This document shows positions 16,267 to 25,847 of a stretch of DNA of 64,000 nucleotides, in pieces. This DNA is from JAWWPG01 sp033850885 (GTDB lineage Bacteria; Actinomycetota; Actinomycetes; Propionibacteriales; Nocardioidaceae), in NCBI GenBank assembly GCA_033850885.1, contig JAWWPG010000006.1, positions 1 to 64,000 on the forward strand. Direction: 5' to 3'. Under the pieces are notes generated by a model that did no database searches, was not told the DNA's origin, and saw only the letters and a program-made list of their open reading frames with translations. Both the position numbers and the translations under genes were made by a program. Position 1 is the first letter of the stretch. Every line of letters starts with the position of its first letter.

Positions 16267-17498
16267 CGCATGTTTCCGGTGTGCCCGAGGGAGTAGCGGC
16301 CCGGTTGCGGCCAGACCAGCAGGCCGTGCGGGCTGCCACCCACCCAGATGCGGGCGATCAGCCTGCCCGATGTCGTGTTCCAGCCGTAGACGTACCCGTC
16401 GTTGCGGCCCGACAGCCACAACACCTTGCCGTTGGCGGACACCCCTCCCATGTCAGGGGACCCGCCCCCGGGGATCGTCCAGGTGTCGACGATCTTGTTG
16501 CTAGCAAGGGAGACGACGCTCACCTCACCTGCACCGCGGTCGGAGACGTAGAGGTACTTGCCGTCCCGACTGGGATAGATGCCGTGCGGCATGGTGGGCA
16601 TCTTGGTGTAGCCCTCGACCTTGAACCTGTTCCAGCTGACTCTGTCCAGGCGGTTGCGGCCCATGTCTGCGACATAGAACGTGCGGCCATCGGGCGACAG
16701 CCGGATGTCCTGCGGCTGGCTGAAGAATCCCAGCGAGAGTCGGCCGAGCACCTTGTGACTCATCGTGGACACCTTGAGAAGGGAGCCGGAGAACTCGCAG
16801 GTGACGATGAAGTATCGACCGTTTGCCGAGAAGTCCGCGTGGTTGGGGCCGCGGCAGCTGGGATCGGAGACCACGTCCTGCCGCTTGAAGGTGTGCGGGT
16901 CGGTGAAGACGATCTGGTCGTACTCTTCCGACATCACCACGGCGTGCCGCCCGTTGGGCGTGAAGTAGAGGTTGTAGGGGCGCCGAACCGGGATCCGTCG
17001 CTTGATGCGACCCGTGTGGGGGTTGAGAGCAACGAGCCGGTTGGACTCGCTGGCCTCGACGTACAGCGTCTTGAGGTTCCAGGAAGGGGTGACGTGCTGG
17101 TTGAGCAAGCCTGTGTGCAGGATCCGGACGATCTTGTGGGTCCGCTCGTCGATCACCGTCGTATGCGGCGCGCCGTAGGAGTTGGGCACGTAGAGGTATG
17201 CGGGCTCGCCGGCGATCTTCGGCGACACCATGGAGGGGCCGTCAGCGGCGTACACGTCGTTGTGAAGCACCGGCGGCATGCCCGGCAGCGGGTTTCGAAA
17301 CTGGGGAGGTACGGCGCGCCCCCCGCTCGGCGACTGGCTCGTTCGGGTCGCGTGCGAGCCAGTGCCGGTGGAATGAGTCCCCTGACCGACACGGGCGGCA
17401 GACTCGGAATCGCTCTTCGAGCAGCCCGCGAGCGAGATGGCGACGATGACCACGGCAGCAGAGACCGTGCGGCCTAGCCGGCCACGTCGTTCAACCAT
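16263..17498 (-). CDS. YncE/NHL-like beta-propeller lipoprotein
   Basis: A 411-residue exported protein. The N-terminus is a lipoprotein signal ending LAGC (about residue 25), followed by a Ser/Thr/Gly-rich linker. The rest is a seven-bladed propeller of the YVTN/YncE type, seen in repeated units such as RPYNLYFTPNGRHAVVMSEE, QDIRLSPDGRTFYVADMG and GIYPSRDGKYLYVSDRGAG. Such proteins bind DNA, sugars or partner proteins in the periplasm or on the surface; no catalytic residues can be named. It forms a two-gene operon with the Kelch-like lipoprotein. The linker contains a repeated TGTGSHATRTS-like stretch. Confidence 0.82.
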   Translation of the reverse strand: MVERRGRLGRTVSAAVVIVAISLAGCSKSDSESAARVGQGTHSTGTGSHATRTSQSPSGGRAVPPQFRNPLPGMPPVLHNDVYAADGPSMVSPKIAGEPAYLYVPNSYGAPHTTVIDERTHKIVRILHTGLLNQHVTPSWNLKTLYVEASESNRLVALNPHTGRIKRRIPVRRPYNLYFTPNGRHAVVMSEEYDQIVFTDPHTFKRQDVVSDPSCRGPNHADFSANGRYFIVTCEFSGSLLKVSTMSHKVLGRLSLGFFSQPQDIRLSPDGRTFYVADMGRNRLDRVSWNRFKVEGYTKMPTMPHGIYPSRDGKYLYVSDRGAGEVSVVSLASNKIVDTWTIPGGGSPDMGGVSANGKVLWLSGRNDGYVYGWNTTSGRLIARIWVGGSPHGLLVWPQPGRYSLGHTGNMR

Positions 17499-17683
17499 CT
17501 CGGTGCTCCTCCACTGCCTGGTGCCCCTCCAATTTTGCCCCCCGGCGCGGTGCTGAGCCGGCAGTCACGCCGCAAACGTAGCCACCAACCCTGAAAGCAG
17601 GGCGAGAGAAGCGCGGCACGCCGGCGAACAACGCCTGCTTTTTGCCGTGTGCTAACCATGCGCCCGAACCCTAGGAGGTCGGC

Positions 17684-18937
17684 TCAGGGATCCTCACCGG
17701 GGATCAGCAAGGTGATCCGAGTCTGCGCCTCGTCCGTGACGTGCATCAGCCTGCCGCCCTGCCCTACCGCTGTCGACAGCGCCATCGCCAGTCCGAGTCC
17801 CTCCCCAGAAGGCGGCAGCACCGCCTCCGCGTGACCCTCGTCAATCACATCCAGCGCCAGGGCCCCGCTGCTGGCCCGCGCCCGCACGGTGACCGTTCCC
17901 CGCCCGTGCCGGTAGGCGTTGTCGATCAGGACGTCGAGCACCTGCCGCACTGCGGCAACCGGGGTAGGGGTTCGCGGCGGATCCTCGAGCACGATCACGA
18001 TGTCGCGGCCTCGCGCACCCAGCAGCCCCGACCAGCGTCGTCTCACGTCCTCCAGTAGGTCCTCCATCGACAGCAGGGGACCTCGCGGCGAGCTCAGCCG
18101 GGCCAGCGTGACCACGTCGTCAATGGTCCGCGACAGCTCGTCTGCGGAGTGGATCGCGCTCCGAGCGGCGGCCTGCAGGCCTGCGGCATCCGACTCCAGC
18201 CCGGCCTCGAGCTGAAGCCGCAAACCGGTGAGCGGGGTGCGGAGCTGGTGGGAGGCCTGGGCCGAGAAGGACTGCTCTCGGGCGATGAGCGCACCCAACC
18301 TCGCGGCGGTGACGTTGAGAGCCGCACTGGCCCGGTCGATCTCGGCCACCCCACTCGTCGGCGCGCGAGCGCCCAGGTTGCCGTCGCCGAGCTCGGTTGC
18401 CACACGTTCCAGCCGCTGCAGGGGTCTTGCGAGGCGCCGGCTCTGGACCATGGCGATCGCGCCGGCGACAGCAGCTGCCGCGACGCCCAGCAGCCCGAGC
18501 ACCAGCCAGTCCCGGTGGACCTGCCCGGACACCTCGGACAGAGGCGAGGCTGCCCGGACGACACCGATCACCCGCTCGTGCGCCGACACCGGGACGGCGA
18601 CCACGATCTCCTCGTCCGTCGTCCCCTGGGCGATCGTGCCGTGCAGGGACCTCCTGAGATCGGGCTCGAGCTTCCCCGGACCGGCGCCCTGCACCCGGGT
18701 GCCGCTGTCGTTGTACAGGCCGACCGGCTCGGACTCGGTCTGGTTGGGCAGTCTGACCGGGTCACCGGTGAAACTGTCCGGAGTCATCTGCACGGCGGCC
18801 CGCAGGGCGAGCCGCTCAATCTCGGAGCGCTCCTGGCTCGTGACGTTCTGGGCGATGAGCAGCGCCAGCGGAACGCCGAACGTCGTCACGGCAAGCGCGA
18901 CGGCGGTCAGCGCGACGAACAGGATCTTTCTCCGCAC
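17684..18937 (-). CDS. Two-component sensor histidine kinase
   Basis: A 417-residue membrane kinase. One membrane helix at residues 5-27, an extracytoplasmic sensor region to about 145, a second helix to about 166, then HAMP, HisKA with the phosphorylated histidine in SHQLRTPLTGLRLQLE (near residue 230), and a HATPase domain with N-box VLIDNAYRHGRG and G-box GEGLGLAMALS. It starts with GTG behind AGAGG. The response regulator gene lies divergently 99 bases away, which is unusual because most such pairs are co-directional. The regulated genes may include the MurT/GatD wall genes that follow the regulator, but that is only position. Confidence 0.92.
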   Translation of the reverse strand: MRRKILFVALTAVALAVTTFGVPLALLIAQNVTSQERSEIERLALRAAVQMTPDSFTGDPVRLPNQTESEPVGLYNDSGTRVQGAGPGKLEPDLRRSLHGTIAQGTTDEEIVVAVPVSAHERVIGVVRAASPLSEVSGQVHRDWLVLGLLGVAAAAVAGAIAMVQSRRLARPLQRLERVATELGDGNLGARAPTSGVAEIDRASAALNVTAARLGALIAREQSFSAQASHQLRTPLTGLRLQLEAGLESDAAGLQAAARSAIHSADELSRTIDDVVTLARLSSPRGPLLSMEDLLEDVRRRWSGLLGARGRDIVIVLEDPPRTPTPVAAVRQVLDVLIDNAYRHGRGTVTVRARASSGALALDVIDEGHAEAVLPPSGEGLGLAMALSTAVGQGGRLMHVTDEAQTRITLLIPGEDP

Positions 18938-19036
18938 GATGCCTCTCTCGATATCGGCAGGTCAGCACGTGTCGGCGCTGTCGCTTCGGGCCTGCTGGGA
19001 GGGCCCGGGAACGGTCTGCGCGCCTAGGCTGGTGCC

Positions 19037-19771
19037 ATGGCCGCCATCATGCTCGTGGAGGATGACTTCACCATCGGCGGCCTTGTCATGTCGACCCTCC
19101 GCGGCGACGGTCACGATGTGGCATGGGTACGTTCGGGAGCCGACGCACGCCGGGTCGCGGCTCGGAGACCTGTGGACATGGTTCTGCTCGACCTCGGGCT
19201 CCCCGACGTCGACGGCCTCGACCTCTGTCGTGAGCTCAGACGAGCCCAGTCGGAGACCGTCCTCGTGATGCTGACCGCGCGTCGCGAGGAGATGGACGTG
19301 ATCATGGGTCTCGAGTCGGGTGCGGACGACTACCTGACAAAGCCGTTCGGCGTCGACGAGCTGCTGGCCAGGGTCCGCGCCCACCTCCGGCGGGCATCTC
19401 AGACCGGTGACCAGGCATCCTCCTACTCTTGCGGCGATCTGACCGTGGACGTCTCGGTACGTCGATGCTTTCTCGCCGGGAAGGAGGTCGTCCTGCGGAG
19501 CAAGGAGTTCGACCTCTTGTCCAGGCTGGTCTCCTCCGCTGGTCACGCCCTCAGCCGCGAGACTTTGATGTCCGACGTGTGGGGAGCCAACTGGTTCGGA
19601 TCCACCAAGACGCTCGACGTGCACGTTGCCGCCGTACGCCGGCGCCTCTCGCAGGCGGCATCCCTCCAGTCGCCGCCACCCCAGGTTCCCGAGATCGCCA
19701 CGTTGCGTGGCTTCGGCTACCGAATGGAGCTCCTCAGACCGGAGAGGGAGACGCCTCGGCCCCGGACCTAG
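19037..19771 (+). CDS. OmpR/PhoB-family response regulator
   Basis: A 244-residue two-domain regulator. The receiver has acidic residues at VEDDF, the phospho-acceptor Asp in MVLLDLGLPDVDG (about residue 53), Thr in VMLTARREEMD and Lys in DDYLTKPFG. The C-terminal winged helix is of the OmpR type (LRSKEFDLLSRLVSSAG, TLDVHVAAVRRRL, LRGFGYRME). It is the natural partner of the divergent histidine kinase and would bind direct repeats near its targets. MurT starts 63 bases downstream on the same strand, so read-through is possible. Confidence 0.93.
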   Translation: MAAIMLVEDDFTIGGLVMSTLRGDGHDVAWVRSGADARRVAARRPVDMVLLDLGLPDVDGLDLCRELRRAQSETVLVMLTARREEMDVIMGLESGADDYLTKPFGVDELLARVRAHLRRASQTGDQASSYSCGDLTVDVSVRRCFLAGKEVVLRSKEFDLLSRLVSSAGHALSRETLMSDVWGANWFGSTKTLDVHVAAVRRRLSQAASLQSPPPQVPEIATLRGFGYRMELLRPERETPRPRT

Positions 19772-19833
19772 GCGTTTTTGCCGGGCCATTGCCTGACTCT
19801 TCGGCCCGGCTCAGGAAGAGTTCCTAGGGTCGA

Positions 19834-21255
19834 GTGGTGAGTCGCAACGGTTATCCGATCGATGCGCGGCTCGGGCTGGCAGTCGCCGGCGCCCGCTGCG
19901 TATCGGGACTGAGCCGGGTCCTCGGAGTAGGCGGAGGGACAGCCGCGCCCGGCCATCTGGCGAGCCGGGTCGACCCGCAGGCCCTGGAGAAGCTGGCCGG
20001 GCGACTTGAACAAGGCGCCGTCCTGGTAGCGGGGACCAACGGCAAGACGACGACTGCAAGGATCCTGGCTGACATTCTGGCAGCGGACGGACGCCACGTG
20101 GTCCACAACCGGGCCGGGGCGAACCTCGTCGAAGGCATCTTGGCGACCCTCACCGCTGATGCTCCGACACGTGGTCGGCTTGGACCTTCGATCGCCGTCT
20201 TGGAGACCGACGAGGGAGCCCTGCCCGAGGTGCTCACCCGCGTGTCGCCCACCCTCGTCGTGCTGACGAACCTCTTTCGGGACCAGCTCGACCGCTTCAG
20301 TGAGGTCGACATGATCCTTGCGGCTTGGCGGCGAGCCCTGGAGAACCTATCGACGGAGACGACCCTGGTCGTCAACGCAGACGATCCGTCGCTGGTCGCA
20401 CTGACCGACGGTCTCGAGGCGCGGCGCGTGCTGTTCGGGATCGAGGAGTCTCTCTACCAGCTCGATGAGGTTCCCCACGCGGCGGAGGTCATCTCGTGCC
20501 TGCGGTGCGCACGTCCGTTCTCCTACCGCTCCATCTACCTGGGGCATCTTGGCGACTGGCGATGCGAGCACTGCGGCACCTCGAGGCCGCCCCTCGACGT
20601 GGCCGGACGCGACGTCGAGCTGTGGTCCTATGACTTCCAGTCACTGAAGGTCACCGGAGCCGGGACGGACACCCGCTTCGAGGTCGGACTCCCTGGCCTC
20701 TACAACAGCTACAACGTCGTCGCTGCGATAGCAGCCGGCCGCACGCTCGGCGTACCCGGCGCGGTTGCGAAGACGAGCCTGTCCCACTACCGGGGCGCGT
20801 TCGGTCGAGCTGAGCGGGTCGTCTATCGCGGTCGAAGCCTGATGATCATGCTGGTCAAGAACCCGGTCGGGTGCAACGAGGTACTGCGGACGATCTCAGG
20901 GGTCGACCGCGCGTTCGCCTCCCCGATGTTGTTGTGCCTCAACGACCAGGCATCCGACGGGCGTGACGTCTCTTGGATCTGGGATGTCGACTACGAGCAG
21001 CTCGCCTCCTCTCCCACCGATCTCTACTGCGCGGGCACTCGGTGGGCCGACATGTGCAACCGTCTCTACTACGCGGGCGTGCAGCCCGAGCGCATCCACC
21101 CGCTGGGTGCGGACCTAGGCCTCGCGGTGGACTCGTTCGCCGCGGCTCTGCCGGAGAAGGGGTCCGGGTTCATCCTCCCCACGTACAGCGCGATGCTCGC
21201 GATCCGTCACGACCTCAGCCGGCGCGACCATCTCGCCGCCTTCTGGAGCGAGTGA
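19834..21255 (+). CDS. murT: Lipid II isoglutaminyl synthase, MurT subunit
   Basis: A 473-residue Mur-ligase-fold protein. The ATP-binding loop is LVAGTNGKTTTAR (about residues 64-76), with the central domain LTNLFRDQLDRFSEVD. It has the MurT-specific four-cysteine zinc ribbon CLRCARPF...CEHC (about residues 221-246), which distinguishes it from ordinary Mur ligases. With GatD it amidates D-glutamate to D-isoglutamine in the stem peptide of lipid II on the inner membrane face, which is needed for efficient peptidoglycan cross-linking. Two adjacent GTG codons (19834, 19837) can start it. Its stop overlaps the GatD start by one base (TGATG), as expected for subunits made in a fixed ratio. Confidence 0.93.
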   Translation: MVSRNGYPIDARLGLAVAGARCVSGLSRVLGVGGGTAAPGHLASRVDPQALEKLAGRLEQGAVLVAGTNGKTTTARILADILAADGRHVVHNRAGANLVEGILATLTADAPTRGRLGPSIAVLETDEGALPEVLTRVSPTLVVLTNLFRDQLDRFSEVDMILAAWRRALENLSTETTLVVNADDPSLVALTDGLEARRVLFGIEESLYQLDEVPHAAEVISCLRCARPFSYRSIYLGHLGDWRCEHCGTSRPPLDVAGRDVELWSYDFQSLKVTGAGTDTRFEVGLPGLYNSYNVVAAIAAGRTLGVPGAVAKTSLSHYRGAFGRAERVVYRGRSLMIMLVKNPVGCNEVLRTISGVDRAFASPMLLCLNDQASDGRDVSWIWDVDYEQLASSPTDLYCAGTRWADMCNRLYYAGVQPERIHPLGADLGLAVDSFAAALPEKGSGFILPTYSAMLAIRHDLSRRDHLAAFWSE

Positions 21256-22052
21256 TGGCCGGGCGCGGACATGTCACGATCGGCTGGCTCTACCCGGCAG
21301 CGTTGAGTACGTACGGGGACCGCGGGAACGTACTGGCGCTCGCCCAGCGGGCACGCTGGCGAGGACTCGAACCACGGGTCGTGAAGATCGACCAGTACGA
21401 CCCGATGCCGGAAACCCTCGACATCATGTTCATCGGCGGAGGGCAGGACAAGGCGCAGGCACAGGTCGCCCACACGTTGACCGACACCCACGGACCGGCA
21501 CTTCGGGACCGAATCGACGGGGGGGCGGCGTTGCTGGCGATCTGCGGGGGCTACCAGCTGCTCTGCCATGAGTACGTCACGCTGGGCGGCGAATCCATTC
21601 CAGGTCTTGGGATCTTCGACGCCGTGACGCGGGCGTCGCGCGTCAGGTTGGTCGGCGACCTGAGCGTCAGGACCCGTTGGGGCGAGGTGGTGGGGTTCGA
21701 GAACCACAGCGGCCGGACGTATCTGGGTGCCGGCGTGGAACCCATGGGCTGGGTTGCGACGGGACAGGGCAACAACGGTGAGGATGAGACGGAGGGGGTC
21801 GTCTGCGGGCGTGCGGTCGGCTCGTATCTCCACGGGGCACTGCTCCCCCGCAACCCCGAGCTGACGGACTGGTTGCTGCTCGAAGGTCTCCGTCGCAGAC
21901 AGCCGACCATCGAGCTCGAACCGCTGACCAACGACTGGGAACGCGCGACCCACGAGCCGTTCCACCACGTGCATCCGGCCAGAAGGCAGTCGCCACACCG
22001 TTCTCAGGCAGCACAGCGCCGCGCCGCAGCACAGACCTCCACTCGGCCGTGA
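21255..22052 (+). CDS. gatD: Lipid II isoglutaminyl synthase, GatD glutaminase subunit
   Basis: A 265-residue class I glutamine amidotransferase-like protein of the CobB/CobQ type. The nucleophile is in LLAICGGYQLL (about residue 94), and the catalytic histidine is likely in VGSYLHGALLPRNP (about residue 196). It releases ammonia from glutamine and passes it to MurT. Start ATG at 21255 shares its A with the MurT stop. The C-terminus extends about 35 residues past the domain and is rich in His, Arg and Gln. Confidence 0.92.
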   Translation: MAGRGHVTIGWLYPAALSTYGDRGNVLALAQRARWRGLEPRVVKIDQYDPMPETLDIMFIGGGQDKAQAQVAHTLTDTHGPALRDRIDGGAALLAICGGYQLLCHEYVTLGGESIPGLGIFDAVTRASRVRLVGDLSVRTRWGEVVGFENHSGRTYLGAGVEPMGWVATGQGNNGEDETEGVVCGRAVGSYLHGALLPRNPELTDWLLLEGLRRRQPTIELEPLTNDWERATHEPFHHVHPARRQSPHRSQAAQRRAAAQTSTRP

Positions 22053-22067
22053 TGCGCTGAGCAGACC

Positions 22068-22086
22068 TTAGGATGAGATAGCCTAA
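22068..22086. promoter_or_regulatory. IdeR/DtxR-like iron box
   Basis: TTAGGATGAGATAGCCTAA is a 19-base near-palindrome that agrees with the DtxR/IdeR consensus TTAGGTTAGGCTAACCTAA at 14 of 19 positions, including both TTAGG/CCTAA ends. It lies 64 bases before the glycosyltransferase start, in an AT-rich patch unlike its surroundings. Binding would make the downstream pair iron-responsive. Confidence 0.6.
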
Positions 22087-22149
22087 CTTTTAGTTACTTA
22101 TCTGTATGGTCCAGCTACCTCGGTGGACCCGCGAGTCCTGTGAGGTCGA

Positions 22150-22956
22150 ATGTCTGCGGTGCGGTTCACCGTCGTGGTACCTGCCTTCAACGAGGCTGCC
22201 TTCCTGCATCGGACCCTCGAGTCCCTCCGGAGCCAGGACTTCGCCGGGGAGGTCGAGATCATCGTGGTGGACAACAACAGCACCGACGGGACCGGCGACG
22301 TCGCCAGGTCGTACGGCGTACTCACCCTCTTCGAGCCACGTCCGGGTGTCTGTTGGGCCAGGCAGCTTGGCTCGTCGGCCGCCAGTGGTGAGCTCGTCGT
22401 GTCGACCGACGCTGACACAGTGCACCCTCCCGACTGGCTGTCTCGGATAGACGAGCAGTTCCGGGCCAACGAGGAGTGTGTTGCCGTCGCCGGACCCTGC
22501 CGTTTCGCAGCCGCCCCGATCTGGGCCCGGCTGTACCCCAAGCTTCTTTTCGGCGCCTTGCACCTGATCTTTGCGGCGACCGGGCGCGTCCTCTATGCCA
22601 GCGCGACCAACATCGCGTTCCGGAGCAGCGCCTTCACCGGTTACGACACGGCTCTGACGCAGGGCGGTGACGAGCTCGGCCTGCTGCGACGGCTGCGGCG
22701 TAAGGGGCCGCTCATCTTCGACAGGACGAACGTCGTCACCACATCGGCCCGCCGGCTGCGTCGAGGGTTGGTCTACAACGTGTTCGTGACCCTGATCTTC
22801 TACTACCTGATCGGTTACTTCGTGAACCGGCTGGCATCGCGGACCATCCTCCGAACGGCACCGGCCTTCAGGGACGACACTCCCCGCCGGCCTCAGCTCG
22901 CCTTCCTCATCGGCGTCCCGCTCACCCTCGGGTGCCTGCTCATCTGGGCGGTCTAA
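22150..22956 (+). CDS. Family 2 glycosyltransferase, membrane-anchored
   Basis: A 268-residue GT-A glycosyltransferase. The nucleotide-sugar site is seen in FTVVVPAFNEAAFLHRTLESL (start of protein, in two parts) and IIVVDNNSTDGTG, with the metal-binding motif STDADTVHP (the DxD, about residue 84). An acceptor-region acid is in TQGGDELGLLRRL. The C-terminal 60 residues contain two hydrophobic helices that should hold it in the membrane. It probably adds a sugar to a lipid or wall polymer. It is followed 42 bases later by a polysaccharide deacetylase, and the pair lies behind an iron-box-like site. Confidence 0.88.
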   Translation: MSAVRFTVVVPAFNEAAFLHRTLESLRSQDFAGEVEIIVVDNNSTDGTGDVARSYGVLTLFEPRPGVCWARQLGSSAASGELVVSTDADTVHPPDWLSRIDEQFRANEECVAVAGPCRFAAAPIWARLYPKLLFGALHLIFAATGRVLYASATNIAFRSSAFTGYDTALTQGGDELGLLRRLRRKGPLIFDRTNVVTTSARRLRRGLVYNVFVTLIFYYLIGYFVNRLASRTILRTAPAFRDDTPRRPQLAFLIGVPLTLGCLLIWAV

Positions 22957-22998
22957 GAACGCAGGCCTCCCGCAGCTCCGGACGGAGAGGACGCGACC

Positions 22999-23790
22999 GT
23001 GGAAAGCCAAGCCCGCAGACACCTCCTGCTCGGAGCGGGAGCGGGTGCGGTGGCTGTGGCGGGCGTCGGCTACTACTCCGTCTTCGGACCGTCTTCGCAG
23101 TGGTTCGGCGAATTCCCGTACCGAGCCAGGACGCAGGAGAAGGTCGTGGCGCTGACCTTCGACGACGGGCCTAACGAGCCGTTCACGTCGCAGCTGGTGG
23201 ACGTTCTCGGCGAGCAGCGCGTGCCGGCCACGTTCTTCCAGGTGGGCAGGTGCGTGGAGCGTCACCCCGGTCTCTCCGCGAGGATGGCCGACGCGGGACA
23301 CGTCATCGGCAACCACAGCTACAGCCACCGGTTCCTGCGTTTCCTGACGGAGCCGAGTCTCGGCTCCGAGATCAGCCGTACCCAAGAGATCCTCAGCTCG
23401 GAGACCGGCCTTCGGCCCGCCCTGTTTCGCCCGCCGTGGCTGGGCCACCCTCCCCAGGTGCTGGCAGAAGCCAGGCGGCAGGGGCTGCGCGTCGTCTCCG
23501 GCACCTTCGCGCATCCCCTCGAGGTCGCCCAGATCCCGGGCTGGCGGATCGCCCGCCACGCCGTCGAGCTTGCCAGGCCCGGGGCGATGCTGATCTTCCA
23601 CGATGGCTTCGACGCCCGCGGTGGCTATCGGGGTCAGACCGTCGAGGCAGTGCGTCTCGTGGTTGCCGAGCTCGCCGACCGCGGCTTCCGCTTCATGACA
23701 GTCGCCGACATGCTGGCCACTGCGCCCTATCAAGGGGGAACCCAGAGCGCAACCGTAAACCAAGGCATCCCGAGGTCGTCCGTGAGCTAG
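22999..23790 (+). CDS. Polysaccharide deacetylase (NodB domain)
   Basis: A 263-residue carbohydrate esterase family 4 protein. The N-terminus is a signal anchor (RRHLLLGAGAGAVAVAGVGYY, about residues 6-26). The NodB domain has motif 1 TFDDGPNEP (the first Asp is the base), motif 2 HSYSH (zinc histidines), motif 3 RPPWLGHPP and motif 5 LIFHDG. All key residues are present. It removes acetyl groups from an extracellular amino-sugar polymer; the substrate might be the product of the glycosyltransferase upstream. GTG start with GGAGAGG upstream. Confidence 0.9.
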   Translation: MESQARRHLLLGAGAGAVAVAGVGYYSVFGPSSQWFGEFPYRARTQEKVVALTFDDGPNEPFTSQLVDVLGEQRVPATFFQVGRCVERHPGLSARMADAGHVIGNHSYSHRFLRFLTEPSLGSEISRTQEILSSETGLRPALFRPPWLGHPPQVLAEARRQGLRVVSGTFAHPLEVAQIPGWRIARHAVELARPGAMLIFHDGFDARGGYRGQTVEAVRLVVAELADRGFRFMTVADMLATAPYQGGTQSATVNQGIPRSSVS

Positions 23791-23825
23791 CGCCGATGTG
23801 ATCCTGCCGCCGAGGCACAAGCCCT

Positions 23826-25847
23826 TCAGGAGAAGGTGTTCCACGGACCCTTCGCCATACCGCCCGCTCGCCCGGCGAGGCACTGCAGGTACTCCTCACG
23901 GTTGAGGGGGTTGCAGTCCGAACGCGGACGGGTCGGGAACGCGCCGCGCACAGGATCGTAACGGTCCAACTCGCACTCCAGGACGCCCTCGCCGCCGCTC
24001 AGGGTGGGGAGCTGCTGTCGTAGCTCGTGCACCCGAGCGGCCGGGATGTCGCCTGTCACTGTCGACGCGGCCCCCACGGTCATCCGCGTCTTGGGAAGGG
24101 CGCCCAACCGGGTCAGTGCCGGCAGCAGCGATCCGAGGGTGTCAGCGGGCGCATCCAGCCGGAACCGGTCGATCGGCTCGCAGACGACCGTCGTCGCCTG
24201 CCGCAGGGCAGCCATCAGGACGAGGGGTGTCAGCTTGCGGAAGTCCTCACCCGTGCTGGAGAGGCTCTTGTTGAAGCGCTGGTGGCCGAGACTGTGCTTC
24301 CCCAGGTAGCCCGAGTGCGTCATCGCCACCGTGCAGTCCGTCACCCCCCAGCCGTACAGGCCTTGCTGAAGCGTCTCACGCACCGTGTCCTCGACCGCCC
24401 GGAAGAACGCGAGTGGCATGGAGCCCAGCTCCGCCTCGAGGTGGAACTCAACGCCGGATCCGACCGCGGCCGGTTCGATGCGAAGGCCCACGGTAGCGAG
24501 GAACGGGTTTGGCGCCTGGTGGAGGCGTTCGATCGCCGCACCGGTACCGACCGGCCGTTCGAGGCAGATCGTCGTGGTCTCTCGGAAACCGACATCGACG
24601 CCGAACTCAGTAGCCAGCGTCGCCCCGATCACCTCCTTCTGGATCTCGCCGTAGAGCGAGATGGAGATCTCCCCACGACGGTCGTCCTGGCGAACGTTGA
24701 TGAGCGGGTCCTGCTCGGCCAGCTGGGCGAGGGCGACACGAAGGGCACCACGATCACTCGGGATGCAGGGGACGACAACACTCTCGAGCGACGGTGGGGC
24801 GAACTGGTGCAGATCGGCGGGCCTGGGCGCGGTGCCGACCGAGTCGCCGACCTGGATTTCCGTGAGACCCCACAGCTGGCCGATCTGTCCGGCAGAAACT
24901 GAACCGCGCCGAACGGTCGTACCGGCATCGAAGACGGTGATGGCGGTCAGCTTCCCCTCCCGGTCGCAGCCGAATCGAACGCGCTCTCGGGTCCGAAGGG
25001 ATCCGGAGAACATGCGAATATACGCGATCTTCTCGCCAGCCGGACCACGCTCCACCTTGAAGACATGACCCGCAACCGGCCCGTCGACATCCCCGACGGC
25101 CGTCGGCAGCAGCTCGGCGATGCCGTCCACCAGTGAAGGGACACCCGCTCCGGTGAGTGCTGAACCGAAGAACACGGGATGGACCAGCATCGCGCCCGTC
25201 TGCGCCGCGAGCTCCGCGCGCAGCCGCTGGTACGACGCCCCGGGCTCGCCGTCGACGTACGCACCGAGGATTGACTCGTTGTTCTCCGCGAGCACCTCTG
25301 CCAGTCGTCCCCGGAAGTCGGCATCCTCGTCGCCCGCGGGCGTGAAGTCGACATCCCGTGTGCCGGGCTCGTGCACGTCGCCCATCGAGACGACCGCTGG
25401 CGTCAGTCGCTCCGAGAGCGCCCGAAACACTCTCCCGGGGTCTGCGCCGCGACGGTCGATCTTGTTGACGAACATCAGGGTCGGCACGCGCAGCCGCTGC
25501 AGCGCACGCATGAGGATGCGTGCCTGTGGCTGCACGCCTTCGACGGCGGAGACCACCAACACCGCGCCGTCGAGCACACTCAGCACCCGTTCCACCTCGG
25601 CGATGAAATCCGGGTGTCCGGGGGTGTCGATCAGGTTGACCGTGACGCCATCCACGACGAACGACACGACCGCCGACTTGATCGTGATGCCGCGTTGTCG
25701 TTCCAGGGCCAACGAGTCGGTCTGGGTGCTGCCGTGGTCGACGCTGCCGACCTCGTCGATGACACCGGCGGCGAACAGGAGCCGCTCGGTCAGGCTTGTC
25801 TTACCGGCGTCGACATGCGCCAGGATTCCCAGGTTCAGTGTGTGCAC
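23826..25847 (-). CDS. Tet(M)/Otr(A)-type ribosomal protection GTPase
   Basis: A 673-residue EF-G-like GTPase. G1 is LAHVDAGKTSLTE, the switch region is ERQRGITIKSA, G3 is DTPGHPDF and G4 is NKIDRRG, followed by domains II to V. Length and the short spacing in the G domain fit the Tet(M)/Otr(A) group rather than EF-G, which carries an extra insert. Such proteins bind the ribosome and eject tetracycline, or act as a stress-responsive translation factor. It starts at GTG 25847. A leader peptide overlaps its start and a WhiB7-like promoter lies upstream, so expression is probably induced by ribosome-targeting drugs. Whether it confers tetracycline resistance here is inferred only from family. 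Confidence 0.88.
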   Translation of the reverse strand: MHTLNLGILAHVDAGKTSLTERLLFAAGVIDEVGSVDHGSTQTDSLALERQRGITIKSAVVSFVVDGVTVNLIDTPGHPDFIAEVERVLSVLDGAVLVVSAVEGVQPQARILMRALQRLRVPTLMFVNKIDRRGADPGRVFRALSERLTPAVVSMGDVHEPGTRDVDFTPAGDEDADFRGRLAEVLAENNESILGAYVDGEPGASYQRLRAELAAQTGAMLVHPVFFGSALTGAGVPSLVDGIAELLPTAVGDVDGPVAGHVFKVERGPAGEKIAYIRMFSGSLRTRERVRFGCDREGKLTAITVFDAGTTVRRGSVSAGQIGQLWGLTEIQVGDSVGTAPRPADLHQFAPPSLESVVVPCIPSDRGALRVALAQLAEQDPLINVRQDDRRGEISISLYGEIQKEVIGATLATEFGVDVGFRETTTICLERPVGTGAAIERLHQAPNPFLATVGLRIEPAAVGSGVEFHLEAELGSMPLAFFRAVEDTVRETLQQGLYGWGVTDCTVAMTHSGYLGKHSLGHQRFNKSLSSTGEDFRKLTPLVLMAALRQATTVVCEPIDRFRLDAPADTLGSLLPALTRLGALPKTRMTVGAASTVTGDIPAARVHELRQQLPTLSGGEGVLECELDRYDPVRGAFPTRPRSDCNPLNREEYLQCLAGRAGGMAKGPWNTFS

